This document shows, one piece after another, positions 11,524 to 23,163 of a DNA stretch of 64,000 nt (within the stretch, counting starts at the first letter, position 1; each line of letters starts with the position of its first letter). The notes under the pieces were generated by a model. The model did no database searches. It saw only the letters and a program-made list of their open reading frames with translations, and had not been told where the DNA came from. Source of the stretch: Protea cynaroides. Taxonomy: Eukaryota; Streptophyta; Magnoliopsida; Proteales; Proteaceae. The translations under genes were made by a program, and so were the position numbers. Location of the stretch: assembly GCA_028583415.1 (NCBI GenBank), contig CM053266.1, positions 77,697,237 through 77,761,236 of the forward strand. Direction: 5' to 3'.

Positions 11524-11627
11524 GCCAGGAACATGATGCTTAGTTAAAAGCCAGGAACATGATGCTTAGTTAAAAGCCAGGAACATGATGGTTAGTTAAA
11601 AGCCAGGAACATGATGGTTAGTTAAAG
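11524..11627. repeat. 26-bp tandem repeat, four copies
   Basis: gccaggaacatgatg followed by sttagttaaaa recurs at 11524, 11550, 11576 and 11602 inside Mutator-like element 2. The third and fourth copies share gg for gc, so they arose by a later duplication. Confidence 0.9.
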
Positions 11628-12056
11628 GCCAACTACCTAGAAAATGTAATCCAAAACCAAATCTAAGATCAATTCATGCTCAGGGAATTTTATTTCGAAA
11701 ATTAACATAAAATAAAGACACGCGGGAATCCCTGAACCAAAACCATCGATTGTCAGCTTGCAGATTTAGAAATCCTTCTGCTGAAACCAATCCCAGATCC
11801 AGATCCACAAAGGTCTCAGACAGTATCATTGTTCGGCCCCCTACCATAACGATCACAGATCCACGGAGATATTGTCTAGGCAAATATTCTGACCTGGTCT
11901 GCTTCCCCCCAATGGCAATCCCATTGATCTCCCTTCCCTCACCTGTAGAAACACCCCAGAACTTAGATCTTGGACAGATCTCCCTAATCCCTTATTGCTC
12001 CCTGTCTTGTTTTGTCGTCGAAAAAAATTTAATTCTGAAAATAAAAAGGAAAATAA

Positions 12057-12060
<4 letters not shown>

Positions 12061-12141
<81 letters not shown>
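12061..12141. repeat. TA microsatellite
   Basis: An uninterrupted (TA)n run of about 80 bases within Mutator-like element 2. Frames of alternating Ile/Tyr across it are meaningless. Confidence 0.95.
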
Positions 12142-12146
<5 letters not shown>

Positions 12147-13714
12147 TGAAAAGTGTTAGTGGATAAAAAAATCTTTTTAACATTTAAACAAGGTTTAGAT
12201 GTCTTCAGAGTGTTAAAGATATTATCACAAATAATGATTTGTGGGTGAGATTAAAATAAATTACAAGAGGGTGTGACTGATATTTTCTCTTCTAATTTTA
12301 TTTTTATTTAATAAAATCTTTTGAATCTTTAACAAAAAGAGATCACAAATGAAGTACTTTAAAGGTGGTATCAAGGGGTGACATTTGAAACCTTGAAATT
12401 TTCTCTTGTTTTACCATTCATTCAATTGAGATTGGTATCCTAGGGCAAATTGCTGAGGCCCCTAAGGCATCTATCAAGTTCGTCATCTAATTAATTTTTT
12501 TTGATAGATCAGATTATTCTTCTAGATTTCACCCAAAAAGAAGAAAGATTATTCTTTTAGAGGTAAAATCTAGTAGCTCAGATTACTTTTTTTTTTTCAT
12601 TTCCATCATTGCTGGCAAGAAAAATCAAGCACGGATGGTCAAGTCAGCACCTAATTGACTCACTCCAAGGGACGATTTTTTCCACGTTTGTTGATAAGAA
12701 CGGTGAATCAGTATATAAACAATTTTCTCTAAAATGTCACTGCTGCCTAGAATTGACTAAACTGACACATTACAATGACTAGTCCTACATATATAAGCCT
12801 ATGCAAATATATCTCATTATCATTCGGTGTTCAAGTTTATTGGATTTACATATTCATTTTATATATTCACACTATAGCACTCCATAATGGACAAAATATA
12901 TCATTCAGAACATATAATCATGAATGGTTCATCAACGCAATATGTAATGATTCATCTATAGAACAATGCCTAATTAGGTTTCGAATTTACTCTATAGTTT
13001 CTTTTAGTCTTTACTAAACAAAGGTACATATATAGAGTTTTTCGAATATAAAGTTAAGAGGGTACACCAATGCCAGAAACCAGGCAACTGCAACAGTCTC
13101 AATAGTAATAATCATGGATTTATAAATGTCTAACAATTTAACCCAAACTAACTTAGATATTTCACATATAACACCTAACTAGCATATACAATTATCTCGT
13201 AAGTAGGAACAATATACAGAATATAGAGAATCTCACAACCAAAGCTTCTAAATGTTTCAAAGCTTATTATGGTACTTCTAATGATCCACTGGAATCTTCA
13301 ACAACTTTCAAGATTGAGAGAACTTGACTCTTTAACTATACTTCAATGGAAAAACCATCCCATTCTCCTATGATAGGATCACCATTAATTCATAGTCCAT
13401 GAATGCTCTCTAACTATTCTATAACATTAATACACCATTAATAGACAAAGGATGAATTGATCGGGATATTTCATAACACCCACATGATCCTACACTCAAA
13501 AAACGCCTTCAAAGCTCCATACTCACAACAACCCCGTTCTTCATCGACGAGAACCACTATTAATACTCAATAAAATCTCCACCATCTCCATAAAAGTCTT
13601 CTGGAATAACAAGGAGAATGGTGACTGATTCAATGGGGGAAAAAAAAAATCAACGTTTAGGCCTTACTACCACTTCTAAACCCTCTAAGCTCATATTCTG
13701 TTACTGTTTTTATA

Positions 13715-14159
13715 CAAGGGTGTCAATGGGTTGGTCTGGTTCGGATTAAATTGGAATCGATCCATTAAGAGGTTCGGGTTGGGTGGGATACAGTATGCAC
13801 ATTAACTAATAGGCTGGTCCGATATCAGTTTGTTATTGGATTGGGCTTATCGGGCTGATTTCGGGCCGGTTTGGTTTCATGTCTATTTACTAGCCCAGTA
13901 AGGAATGCCATCTTACTTTGGTGTTGAGGGAATTGACCACCATTTGTCCAATTCAGGCCAAGATGAAGTTTGGTTCGGGCTTGGTCGGTCTAATTAACGG
14001 TTTAGTTTCAAACTAGTCCGGAGTTGGCGGAGACCGATAAGTATTATAACAAGCTAACCCGAAACATGTCCACTATCAGTTCGGTGCGGCATCGATTTCG
14101 GGTCAATTCAAACGGGTTCGGTCCAGACTACCGCTTTGATTCCAAAATTGACACACCTA
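13715..14159. mobile_element. hAT-like element, degenerate
   Basis: aagggtgtcaatggg near 13716 faces attgacacacct near 14147, an imperfect version of the TIR at 4761-5402, and the interior has the same tcgggct/gggccgg wording. The flanking octamers are T-rich and match poorly, so the target duplication has decayed or the ends are slightly off. Confidence 0.6.
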
Positions 14160-14229
14160 CTTTTTTTCCCGTTTCCAATAGCAATGCCATTCAAAAACAA
14201 GGGGATCAGTTTTTGAACGATCAGTTTCC

Positions 14230-14430
14230 ACAGGATAAGTCTTTATCTTTCCCACACTGGATTCAAACTTGGGACTCTTGGTTTCGAGTCTCTAAGGTTT
14301 TGGCTAGGTGAGCTTGGGCATTAGCATCCTTCCTTTGTTGGCTCTTGTGGATTAGCCGAAATGCTTTTATTTACAGGCAAAGAATTGGAGCCCATTGGAG
14401 GGTATTTAAAAAGCTGGGAGTGCTATTGAA
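14230..14430 (+). pseudogene. Possible LINE ORF2 C-terminal fragment
   Basis: The frame reads WIQTWDSWFRVSKVLAR, a stop, then WALASFLCWLLWISRNAFIY. Plant LINE ORF2 proteins end in a region of the form ...LLWxIWKxRNxxxF..., which this resembles. One in-frame stop and the short span mean it is at best a relic. The CACTA-like MITE lies just downstream. Confidence 0.35.
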
Positions 14431-14448
14431 GAGTTTGCGCAATGTGTT

Positions 14449-14684
14449 CACTTCAAAAAAGAGGCTTCAATAGGGTTTGTAACGACACTATTGATTCTTT
14501 AGTGACAGTTGTTTAACCGTGCGTAAAATACCGCCTCTAAATATACCAAACACTCTCATTATTTTGGCACTTTTAGTGTCGTTTTTGCAACGGTTTACTT
14601 AAACATCGCTAAAAGATATAGCAACGGGTTTATTAGCATTAGCGACGGTTAATGCCACCGCATAAAATTGTATTTTTTGTAGTG
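14449..14684. mobile_element. CACTA-like MITE
   Basis: Ends read cacttcaaaaaa and, in complement, cactacaaaaaa. The 236-bp interior has subterminal pieces such as agcgacggttaatgcc and tagtgacagttg, typical of small plant CACTA derivatives. Flanking triplets gtt and att agree at two of three bases. Confidence 0.65.
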
Positions 14685-17053
14685 ATTCCTTGTTTGTCGC
14701 AGTCGACTGTTGATGCCAATTGTCCTTTTGAGTAGTCAATTTGGAGACTCCCTCCTATTGGTGTAAGTTGGTTGGACCAAGTGGTTTCACAATTTTTTCT
14801 CTCTCTCCTTTTTCTCTCCCTTCTATTCTTTAATGCATCATTTCTTCAAAGCTTATCTTGAATTTTTCTTATTCTGTACAATCAATCACTGCCAGATTGA
14901 TTCTATCATTTCAACTATTAATTCCTGCCATTGCCTGACCAACACTAACAATCTCTCTCCTCTGCATTTCTCTCTCACCAGTTTCTCTTTTCGAATCCGA
15001 ATCGCCTCCTATGGATACGGGCATAGGAGAAATGGCGGACACGGTTGGATGGCCGCCAAGTGAAAAAGCAACCATCCAACGGTGATGATATCAAAACCCA
15101 TACAGAAACAATGTGTGACGGAAAACACAAACATGTTCTTCAAACTTCTTTTGGGGTCTGGAGAAAAAGGAAACACAAACGAGAGAGAAGCCAAGGGAGA
15201 GCTTGAAGACGAGAGAGAAGACGAGGGAGAGCTTGAAGATGACAGAACGAAGAGAGAGCTTGAAGACGAGAGAGAAGAAGAGACACTTTCTGGTTTTTGA
15301 TTCTTCTCTACAAATTAAAGTCTTCTGAGAAGAGGGAGCTTGAAGACGAGAGAACGAAGAGAGAGCTTGAAGACAAGAGAGAAGAGGGAAGCTTTCTGGT
15401 TTTCGATTCTTCTCTACAAACCAAAGTCTTCTTCGGTTTCTCAAATATTTTAGGGCGTTTTAGGTTCTTTCTTCTTCCCTCAATTTTAGGGCTTTTTAAT
15501 TTCTTTCTTCTTCGATTCTTCTCTTCAAACAAATTTCTGCTGATATAAGACGCATAGTAGACGATTACGGTAAAAGAAGGAAAAAACATGAGTTCATAAA
15601 TCCATTTTGACGTCAGGGGAATGAAGTGGAACAATGAGAAGGGGAAGAGGAGAGAGGTTAGATAGAAAAGGGAAGTGCAGATTGGTTGGTGTGGCTGTCA
15701 TGAATCCTATTGATGATGTTTTGATGGATTCTTTCCTTGGCCTGCCTACTAAATGTCTTGTTGAATTTCATGCCTTTATCTCCATCTTGCTTTTAGTTGA
15801 AGGACTCATAACAGAAATTTCAGAAGCATATCATCTTATGTATTGATGTAAAATGGAGAAAAATGTTTTCATCAATACACCTACATGGAATTTAGGTTAT
15901 GGTATAGTAGTTTTTCTCATCTCCTCTGAAAAATCTGTTCTCCCTGAAGAATGATAGGCTTTGTTTCTTAGCTTGAGCACCTCATGGTTCTCCTTCTCTT
16001 CTCCTCTATGACGTTATGGTTCAATAGGGCTTTTCCAAAATGTTAACTGAGAACTGTGGTGCTTTTCTAGAATGTTAACTGAGAAGAATTGTATAAATTC
16101 TGGTTCCATCCATTAAACATGTTTTGCAATATGACATTTTTGATACATTTGATACACTCTGCATGTAGTTTGGTTCCATCCAGAACGTTATGATTCGTTT
16201 TTTTACCTGTGAATAGAATTGTTGGAAAAATTGTGGGAAATTTTGTCCCCCATTTTTGTTTCCCTTTCTTGTTGGTTAGATTGGGAGAAATTACGATCCA
16301 GCTTGCAAACTCCGTTATTTATTTTATTTCATTCTTCAGTTTAATTGGGTACATGGTCCAACAGTTTTATGAATGTTTTCATCAAACTCTCATGCCATAT
16401 AGACTCTAAATCAGATATAGCTCAAACTTTGTTATTTATTTTATTTCATTCTAATCAAATATAACTCCAAACAGCTCATGGTTCATGGTTTAGTGCTATT
16501 AGAAGGTTTTCGTTTCCTCTTTAAGCATATCCTATTTAGCTTCTTATTGGGTGGGGTAAAAAAAATAGATCACATGTGACATGCCAATGCCAAACAGGTA
16601 TAAAAAGGCATGTTGGGTCTCCGGGGATTGACCTGTTTCTGGTAATCTCCTTCAAGTTCTTTCAGTTAAGTTTGTGAGAGCAAGAATCTTTTCAGTTCAT
16701 CTTCGATCATCTAAATTGTGTGTGTCCACCAACAACCAGATTCAGCTATCTTCCCAGTGGTCTGAAACTGAAGGTTTGCATTTTACAACATGAGGGAAAG
16801 TGTAGTTTTGTTTATTGATGGGAAGCCTTGTTTTAAATCAATCGAAATAGTGACTCTTGCTGTTATCACTGCATAAACTTTTGCTGTTATTGATAGAAGC
16901 ATCCTTTATTTTTGTTACAGACACCATTGGATATTGGACATGTAAGATGTATACGATACAGACATTGACACTAAGAATGTACTTGAGAGGCTACAGAATG
17001 CCACTTGGAAAGGTTTCTGAAGTGCTGCTGAAGGATCAAAGAAGTGTGTATGA
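14685..17053. other. Unassigned region with K/E/R-rich internal repeats
   Basis: No recognisable gene. 15185-15445 contains two related blocks of gagagcttgaagacgagaga-type repeats; the first, read from 15082 on the plus strand, encodes a highly charged Glu/Lys/Arg tract of 72 residues of no known family. 15634-15846 is a small unassigned frame. Around 16664-17050 a possible exon pair (gtttgcat donor near 16774, tttttgttacag acceptor near 16920) continues to the Tat LTR edge, so an unidentified gene or element may have been interrupted. Direct repeats with tggttccatcca lie near 16100 and 16170. Confidence 0.4.
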
Positions 17054-17761
17054 TGTTGTTACGGTTGGAAATCGCCCGTCGATCCGCGCTCTGAATGACC
17101 TGCAATCACAGAGATGAGACAAAGGAGTGGGTGCCTAAGCCCCGGGTACACTCTGATGCCTAAGTTAGATTCCCAAGGTAAACAGTCAAGAGATAGCAGA
17201 AAGCTATCTCCAGTTTAGAGAGAGTGGGACGATGAGTGAGTTTGAGCGTGTGGGATGAACAATAATAGCTTGTACGTGCCTAAGTGCATTAGCATTTACC
17301 TTGAGGGATGACCTCTACTTATAGATTGGGAAGAGGCATGGAGGCACCAGGACTCAGAGAGATAGATCGCCAATAGGATTGCCATGTGTCGCTCTATGGG
17401 ACACTCAAGTGGTAGACTCCGATTAGGAGTCGGAGACCTCAGCCAAGGAAGCTAGGTCGGTCAGCTCTGGGACTGACACATGTCAACGTGTGAGTAATGG
17501 CCGACCGGAATAGTCGGTGTCGTATCAGACTGAGAGAAGGACTCTCCGGAGGTAGCAGAACCTCAGTAGGACTCTGGCTCCCCCCGCTGGGTAGGATCTT
17601 AACTCCGAGCGCTACCCCGGAGGCCGGGCACAAGGGAGGCCGAGCGCAAGGGAAGCCGAGGGCATGAGAAGCCGAGTGCGAGACACTCTGAGCGCTCAGG
17701 CTCCGAAGGCGCACTTGACACGTGTAAGATTTTAAGTGGAGGGATCATTTCCCTCCTAACA
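17054..17761 (-). repeat. Tat element 3' LTR
   Basis: About 708 bp with TG...CA ends on the minus strand (tgttaggaggg at 17761 down to ...aaca at 17054). A TATA-like TATAAGTA lies on the minus strand at 17316-17323. The left edge was chosen by the TG/CA rule and the change to unrelated flank; the second LTR is absent, so the edge is provisional. Confidence 0.65.
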
Positions 17762-17778
17762 GATGCCCCTTGCGCTGT
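17762..17778 (-). other. Tat polypurine tract
   Basis: The minus strand reads gcgcaaggggcatc directly before the LTR start TGTTAGG. The position and the aagggg core fit a plus-strand priming site. Confidence 0.6.
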
Positions 17779-18281
17779 CGGATGCAGCGAATCCGGCAGT
17801 GCAATAAGTTTAAACTGTTGAGAAAACCAGCGTCGTACGAGGCCGAATGCCAGACTGATGGATGCATTGAATGATAGGTTATTCCCGATAAGAGGCGGTT
17901 GCGCTCCGTCTGCACGATTGATTGAGGTGCGGGGCTCGAGGCGTTAATTTCGGTTAATGTGAGAGTGCTCGATCGTCGATCTCCCAACTTGACGCGGATC
18001 GATCCACGATCCAATGGACACCGAGTGGTGGTGCGCCTCGAGAACGAGTGCCATTAAATGCTACTCGTCTGCGAATCGACCGAATGCATCGGACGGCTGA
18101 GACCAAAGTTCACACGGATCGTCTTACTAATCCGATGGTCCACAGGAGGCGGAGTGCCTCGGGATGAGGCGCCATCATTGCGTACGTCAATCAGTCACGT
18201 CGCGCCCGGCGCGCAGACGACAACCAATGGAACTGAAACGCGTGTCCGGAACCCGAAGAGACAGTTCCCAGTCACTTGCCC

Positions 18282-18288
18282 TATAAAT
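18282..18288 (+). promoter_or_regulatory. TATA box of the Tat antisense gene
   Basis: ctataaata sits about 210 bases before ATG 18491 on the plus strand, with GC-rich DNA upstream and a pyrimidine-rich leader downstream. It lies inside the retrotransposon but points against gag-pol, so the antisense frame may be transcribed from its own promoter rather than from an LTR. Confidence 0.6.
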
Positions 18289-18490
18289 ACCTTCCCACTT
18301 CATTCATTCGACCATTTGCTTCAACTGCAATCGGAGTTCTACCAGAGCACTCGGAGTCCAATCGATCTTTGTTTTCGAGCTTCCATTCGTGCACTCGGTC
18401 ACCTTTTCTGAAACCAGTAAGTCTTCTAATCGTTTCTCCTTTCAGTTCATGCTCAGTAGTTTTTCTTCTAACAGTGTCACATCTTCCGGT

Positions 18491-21028
18491 ATGGTGAGAG
18501 TAACCAGAAGAATGACCCGGTCCCAAACTTCGTCTTCTGGTGAATCGTCTTCCTCTTCTAGAGGATGGTCCGATGAATCTAGGGCCTCCGGCTCGGAGGA
18601 AGTCGAGAAGAGTTCCTCTGAGGCGGAAGAGCGCAGTCGTCCCGCGGGCCCTCTGCCCCAACAGGCTTCCCACCAGAGGGGTGGCCGACCGCCGGTAGCA
18701 TCATTCGCTACCGTTCCGGCCTGGAAGGTTTCGAGTAAAATCAAAACCGAGGCGGCTTTGTCATCGATTTGCCAGGCATATCAACTCGAGGAGCCAATGA
18801 CAAACGTCCGCGCTCGGCTCCCTACCTCGGACAAGCGGGCCTGCACCGTAATTACGTCGGAGATCTGTGTGTACGAGCACACTCTGAAATCAGGGTTTAG
18901 GTTCCCCCTCTATCCTTTAGTTGTAGAAATTCTCCAGACATACCGCATCGCCCCCTCCCAACTTGCCCCGAATGGGTGGCGATGCATCTTTGCTTTCATA
19001 ATGTTTGTCCGCCGACTGGGTGAGACTTCGACCGCGAACCTGTTCCGGTCGGTCTTCTAGTTGGCCAGTCTGAATGAAGCCCGAGCTATGACCGGGTGGT
19101 ACTTCTTTAGCCAAAGGGGTGGGAAGAAGCTCCCGGCTATCTCTTAGAAACCTTCCTCCATTCACGGTGGAAGGATAAGTTCTTCTTCGTGGGCCCTCCC
19201 GCGAGCGGTCCGTCTTTCCCTCTGTCGAACGTCTGGCTGGTGGTCGACGCCACAGGGTTCAACAAAGTTCCCTTTCTGTCGACGGAGGAGAGGAAGATTC
19301 AACGCAAGATGATGACCGGGGAGAAGGTTCGCCTGTCCGACCTTGCGGATCCCGCGCAATTGACCGAGCACGGCCTACTGGGTGAGTGATAGTTTTAGGG
19401 CTTGACTTTGCTCTGCTGTTTTGTTTACGCTACTGACCATTTTCTCATTGCAGTGAACTTCAGGGACGACAAGATTGTCGCCCGAATAATGGCCAAGCGG
19501 AAGGCCGAGGTCAAGAAGGGAGCTCAGCCCACCAGCGGCCAGGCAGGACCGAAAGTTCAACTTACCAGCAGTCAGGCAGGTTCTCACCATCAGAGGGGGC
19601 CAGTGGCTACGACGGAGGCCAAGGGTAAGGGGCCCATGCCTGAGGAGCCACCAAAGAAAAAGATAAAGTCGGCCGCCGAGCTCCCGGCCAACATATACAA
19701 GATGAGGCCGACCCCTCGGCTCGGCGGTGCAGAGGAGAGAACGGCGGAGGCTGTGACGAAGGAAGTCCAGCCCGCCCAAGGGGGTGTGATGGAAGTCCAG
19801 CCCCTGCAGACAGTCGTCCCTTCGGCCGTCGAGCCCGAGGGCGCTACAACGTCTTCGGCCAAGGGTGCCACCGGCAGCCCCAAGGTCGTTGATCTGATCG
19901 GGGCCACCAGGGAGGAAGCCGAGGGTACGGCTCGCCATCAGGGCAAGAGGCAGATGGTTGCAACAATGGCCTTCAGCCCCGCGCTCCAGCTAAGGCCTTC
20001 GGACTCGGTTTTCAAGAGCCAGAGGGCGGCCAGGATAATCGTCACGGAGGGGGGCCTACCAGAGGATATCAAGTTTACGTCCAACCTGCCCAACGCGGAT
20101 GTCTACTCCCGGGGATTCACTGCCTGCACCCAGGTAATGGTCGGCGCTTGTTTGTCATTTTTGTTTTCAGTGTTTCCATATATACTGATCGGTTGTTTTG
20201 TTATCCTTGGTGCAGGCTGTCAACCTTTTCGCCGAGCTTAGCGAACGAGCGTGCCGCGCGTTCTTTGACTTGGACGAGAAGGAGGTTCTCGAGATCTCCT
20301 TGCACGAGGCTTTGAAGGCCACCGAGGAGAACCTGGAAAATAAATCCTCGGAGGTTGAGGGCCTCGTCAAGGAGAAGGCCACCCTTCAGACGTCACTGAC
20401 CAAGGCCGAGGCCGATCTTGATGGGGAGCACAAGAAGGTGCTCGCCACCGAAGAGAAGTTCCGGTCTTCCGAGGACAGATGGAAGAAGGCCGAGGAGGAC
20501 CTGCAGGCTGAGGTGCAGGCGAGGTTGAAGCTGGAGGAGCGTCTGAAGAAGTCTGAGGACGAGGCTCGGGCTACCAGGGAGGCACTCGTCAAGGCCGAGG
20601 AGGATCACCAAGCGGGGTTGGCTCGAGCTGTCAACGAATATAAGTCATCGGCCCAGTTCGATGAAGACGTTGATGAGGCGGCTTGCGGCTACTTCGAGAG
20701 GGGGGTGATGTACTTGAGGGAGCAGCTGAAGGATAAGGGGGCCCTGAAGATAAACTGGTCGACAATTCCGATTGTCGCCCAGATTGACGGACTAGGGGCC
20801 TCGGCGTCCGGGGAAACCCAGCCTGCCACTGAAGAGAGAACGGCGGAGGCCACTATGGCTGTAGAGGCTGCCCCTGTGCCCGAGGACGACCTTCCCCCCT
20901 ATGAGGTGCCGCAGACTCCACTGGTGGAGCTCCCCGAACTTGCGCTTCCTGCTGAGGATTTGGCAGACCCAGCAGCTGCGGGCCCGGCAGCTGAGACGGT
21001 CGATCTTGAGAAGACGCTTCCCTTGTAA
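18491..21028 (+). pseudogene. Tat antisense ORF, gypsy-type Transposase_28-like protein, coiled coil
   Basis: Likely start ATG 18491 (MVRVTRRMTRSQTSSSGESS), then a Ser/Glu-rich segment and the block FRFPLYPLVVEILQTYRIAP with PNGWRCIFAFIMFVRRLGE. That block matches the plant 'putative gypsy type transposon' domain (PF04195 type). It continues as GWYFFSQRGGKK and WKDKFFFVGPP. Introns with GT-AG ends fit at 19382-19453 and 20134-20215 (phase 0). The last exon (20216-21028) is a long Lys/Glu coiled coil followed by an acidic Pro-rich tail. A TAG at 19058-19060 and a one-base frame change near 19140 disable it. Its role in any Tat element is unknown. Confidence 0.85.
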
Positions 21029-21289
21029 AGTTGTGTATATTTTTCTTTTTTTTTTATTTTTTTTATACCTGTAATATTGCCCTTTTATGGCTCTCATTAA
21101 TGAAAATCCATTTGTCTATCTTGCTCTTCCATTGTGTCTTCCATTTGTCTATCTTTTTCTTCCAAGTAGCTAAGGCCGAGTAGCTTATAATAGTTAGGAA
21201 ATTTCACGACTCCAAATCCGGCTGCGTATTATTGTGTTTCGACTACCCTCCTACCCCGGAAGTGTCATCGGCTTGGTACGAAGGCTAGC

Positions 21290-21950
21290 CGAGGGCACTT
21301 GGTACGAATGATCCCCCTGCTACCTTGGTCTGCTCATGAACCTTGGTAGGGAGTTATGGGCGTATCCTTCATGCGAGCATGGTCTACTTGTGGACCATGG
21401 TCGGAAGGTATGAGTGATCTTCATGCTACCTTGGTCTGCTCATGGACCTTAGTAGGAAGATGAGTGTGACCTTCATGCGATCGTGGTCTGCTTGTGGACC
21501 AGGGTCGGAAGGTACGAGTATGGTCTTCATTCTACCTTGGTCTGCTTGTGGACCTTGGTAGGAAGATAAGTGTGACCTTCATGCGACCGTGGTCTGCTTG
21601 TGGACCAGAGCCGGAAGGTACGAGTATGGTCTTCATGCTACCTTGGTCTTCTCGTGGACCTTGGTAGGAAGATAAGTGTGACCTTTATGCGATCGTGGTA
21701 TGCTTGTGGACCAGGGTCGGAAGGTACGAGTATGGTCTTCATGCTACCTTGGTCTGCTCATGGACCAAGGTAGGAAGATATGAGTGTAACCTTCATGCGA
21801 CCGTGGTCTGCTTGTGGACCATGGTCGGAAGGTACGAGTATGGTCTTCATGCTACCTTGGTCTGCTCGTGGACCAAGGTAGGAAGATATGAGTGTGGCCT
21901 TCATGCGACCGTGGTCTGCTTGTGGACCATGGTCGGAAGATGCGAATGAG
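21290..21950. repeat. Tandem repeat, about 107 bp, in Tat 3' region
   Basis: cttcatgcga recurs at about 21471, 21578, 21683, 21791 and 21899. Each unit is made of two related halves, ggtctgcttgtggacca and ggtctgctcgtggacctt, of about 53 bp. It lies between integrase and the antisense gene, the place where Tat/Ogre elements commonly carry hypervariable tandem repeats. Confidence 0.9.
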
Positions 21951-22144
21951 ATATATCTATATTTGCAATCGGATGGGCCGGTAGAATGCACTGGGAAAGT
22001 TGTGATGATTGAATGATGTTTCCTTGTATTCAAAGAAAAATGAACGGATGCCCTCAGGGGGTCCGGAATTACAATTGAAATTAAAAAACTGAAATTTGTA
22101 AAAGACTTCGGATTACTGGTAATATTTCCGAAGGTTGGTGGCAT

Positions 22145-23100
22145 GCCATGTCCTCAGAATTTCGTCACCGTCCATGGTGACCAACTTGTAAGAGCCTGGT
22201 CGTCCTGTCCTTAGTACGCGGTATGGCCCTTCCCAATTTTTGGCCATCTACCCTTGATTGGTGGGGTTGGAGACCGCCGTCTTTCGGAGGACAAGATCTT
22301 CGACCTTAAATTGTTTAAGTCGGACTGTCTTGTCGTAATGATGGGCTGTAGTCTGCTAGTAGTTCACCATTCGGAATGCTACCGATTCGCGCACGTCCTC
22401 GAGGTTGTCAAGGTTTGTCCGTAGGTCTTCGGAGTTGGTGTGCTCGTTGAAGTTCAGCATTCGAAAAGTGGGATGGAACACTTCAACGGGGACGACTGCC
22501 TCCGTGCCGAAGGCAAGCATGAAGGGCGTCTCCCCAGTGGGTGTTCGACTAGTCGTCCTATACGACCAGACGATACTGGGTAACATGTCCACCCACTTCT
22601 CTTTCTGGTCTTCCACCATCTTTTTCAGACCGACCAATATTGTTTTGTTGGTGGCCTCGGTCTGGCCGCTTGTCTGCGGATGCCCGACTGACCCGAACCT
22701 GTGGTCTATTTGGAATTCTTCGTAAAAGTTTGCGAAGGATGCGCTGGCGAACTGGGTGCCGTTATCTGTCACAAGCACTTTCGGCACGCCGAACCTGTAC
22801 ATGACCGAGTTTTGGAAGAATTCCTCCACTTTGGAGGTGTCGATCTTGGCCACGGCTTCGACTTCGATCCATTTGGTGAAGTAATCAATGGCCACTATGA
22901 CGTATTTCCATTGATAAGTGGCTTGGGGGAAGCGCCCATGATGTCCATACCCCATATGGCGAAGGGGAGGGGGCTTGTGATCAGCTGCAGTGGAGCGGCC
23001 GGAGCATGCTGTACGGGTGCATAGAACTGACACTTGTCGCATCTGCGGACCAGCTCGATGCAATCATCGTACATTTTCGGCCAATGGTAGCCTTGGCGGA
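22145..23100 (-). pseudogene. Tat integrase
   Basis: This enzyme would insert the cDNA into host DNA. The core is clear: KYVIVAIDYFTKWIEVEAVA, VTDNGTQFAS with the second catalytic Asp, and SGQTEATNK with the catalytic Glu. The C-terminal domain continues past a stop at 22356-22358 (HHYDKTVRL, then NWEGPYRVL) to about 22145; there is no chromodomain, as expected for Tat. Just upstream the frame is shifted (PPLRHMGYGHHGRFPQAT where the family has a WGMDIMGRFP-type block), and another TAG lies near 22250. It is inactive. Confidence 0.9.
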
Positions 23101-23163
23101 GGATCTTTTGGAAGAGCGATCGTCCGCCCTGGTGTCGTCCGCATATGCCTTAATGTACCTCTT

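Larger units (their letters stand above)
10481..12289. mobile_element. Mutator-like element 2 (probable Pack-MULE)
   Basis: TIRs of about 75 bp (10481-10556 and 12212-12289) read gggaaaatatctgttacacc and gagaaaatatcagtcacacc. The flanking 9-mers ttctgattt (10472-10480) and ttctaattt (12290-12298) differ at one base, and copy A near 4092 has the unoccupied ttctaattt. No transposase was seen. The interior has a fragment resembling a PUS1-type pseudouridine synthase N-terminus, a 26-bp tandem repeat and a TA microsatellite. 11640-11990 is GC-richer and possibly captured, but unassigned. Confidence 0.85.
9467..13660. repeat. Local duplication, copy B
   Basis: Second copy of the 2767-6060 locus, in the same orientation and about 6.7 kb away. 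The extra length comes mainly from the Mutator-like element at 10481-12289. Copy B keeps the pre-insertion states of the Tourist and hAT-like sites in copy A. No coding sequence was recognised outside the nested element. Confidence 0.85.

Noticed and set aside
11992..12183. Ile/Tyr repeat peptides
   Set aside because: They are readings of a TA microsatellite.
19375..19938. Minus-strand frame opposite the Tat antisense gene
   Set aside because: It is a shadow of the plus-strand coding sequence; no motif, and GC-rich codons make complementary frames open.
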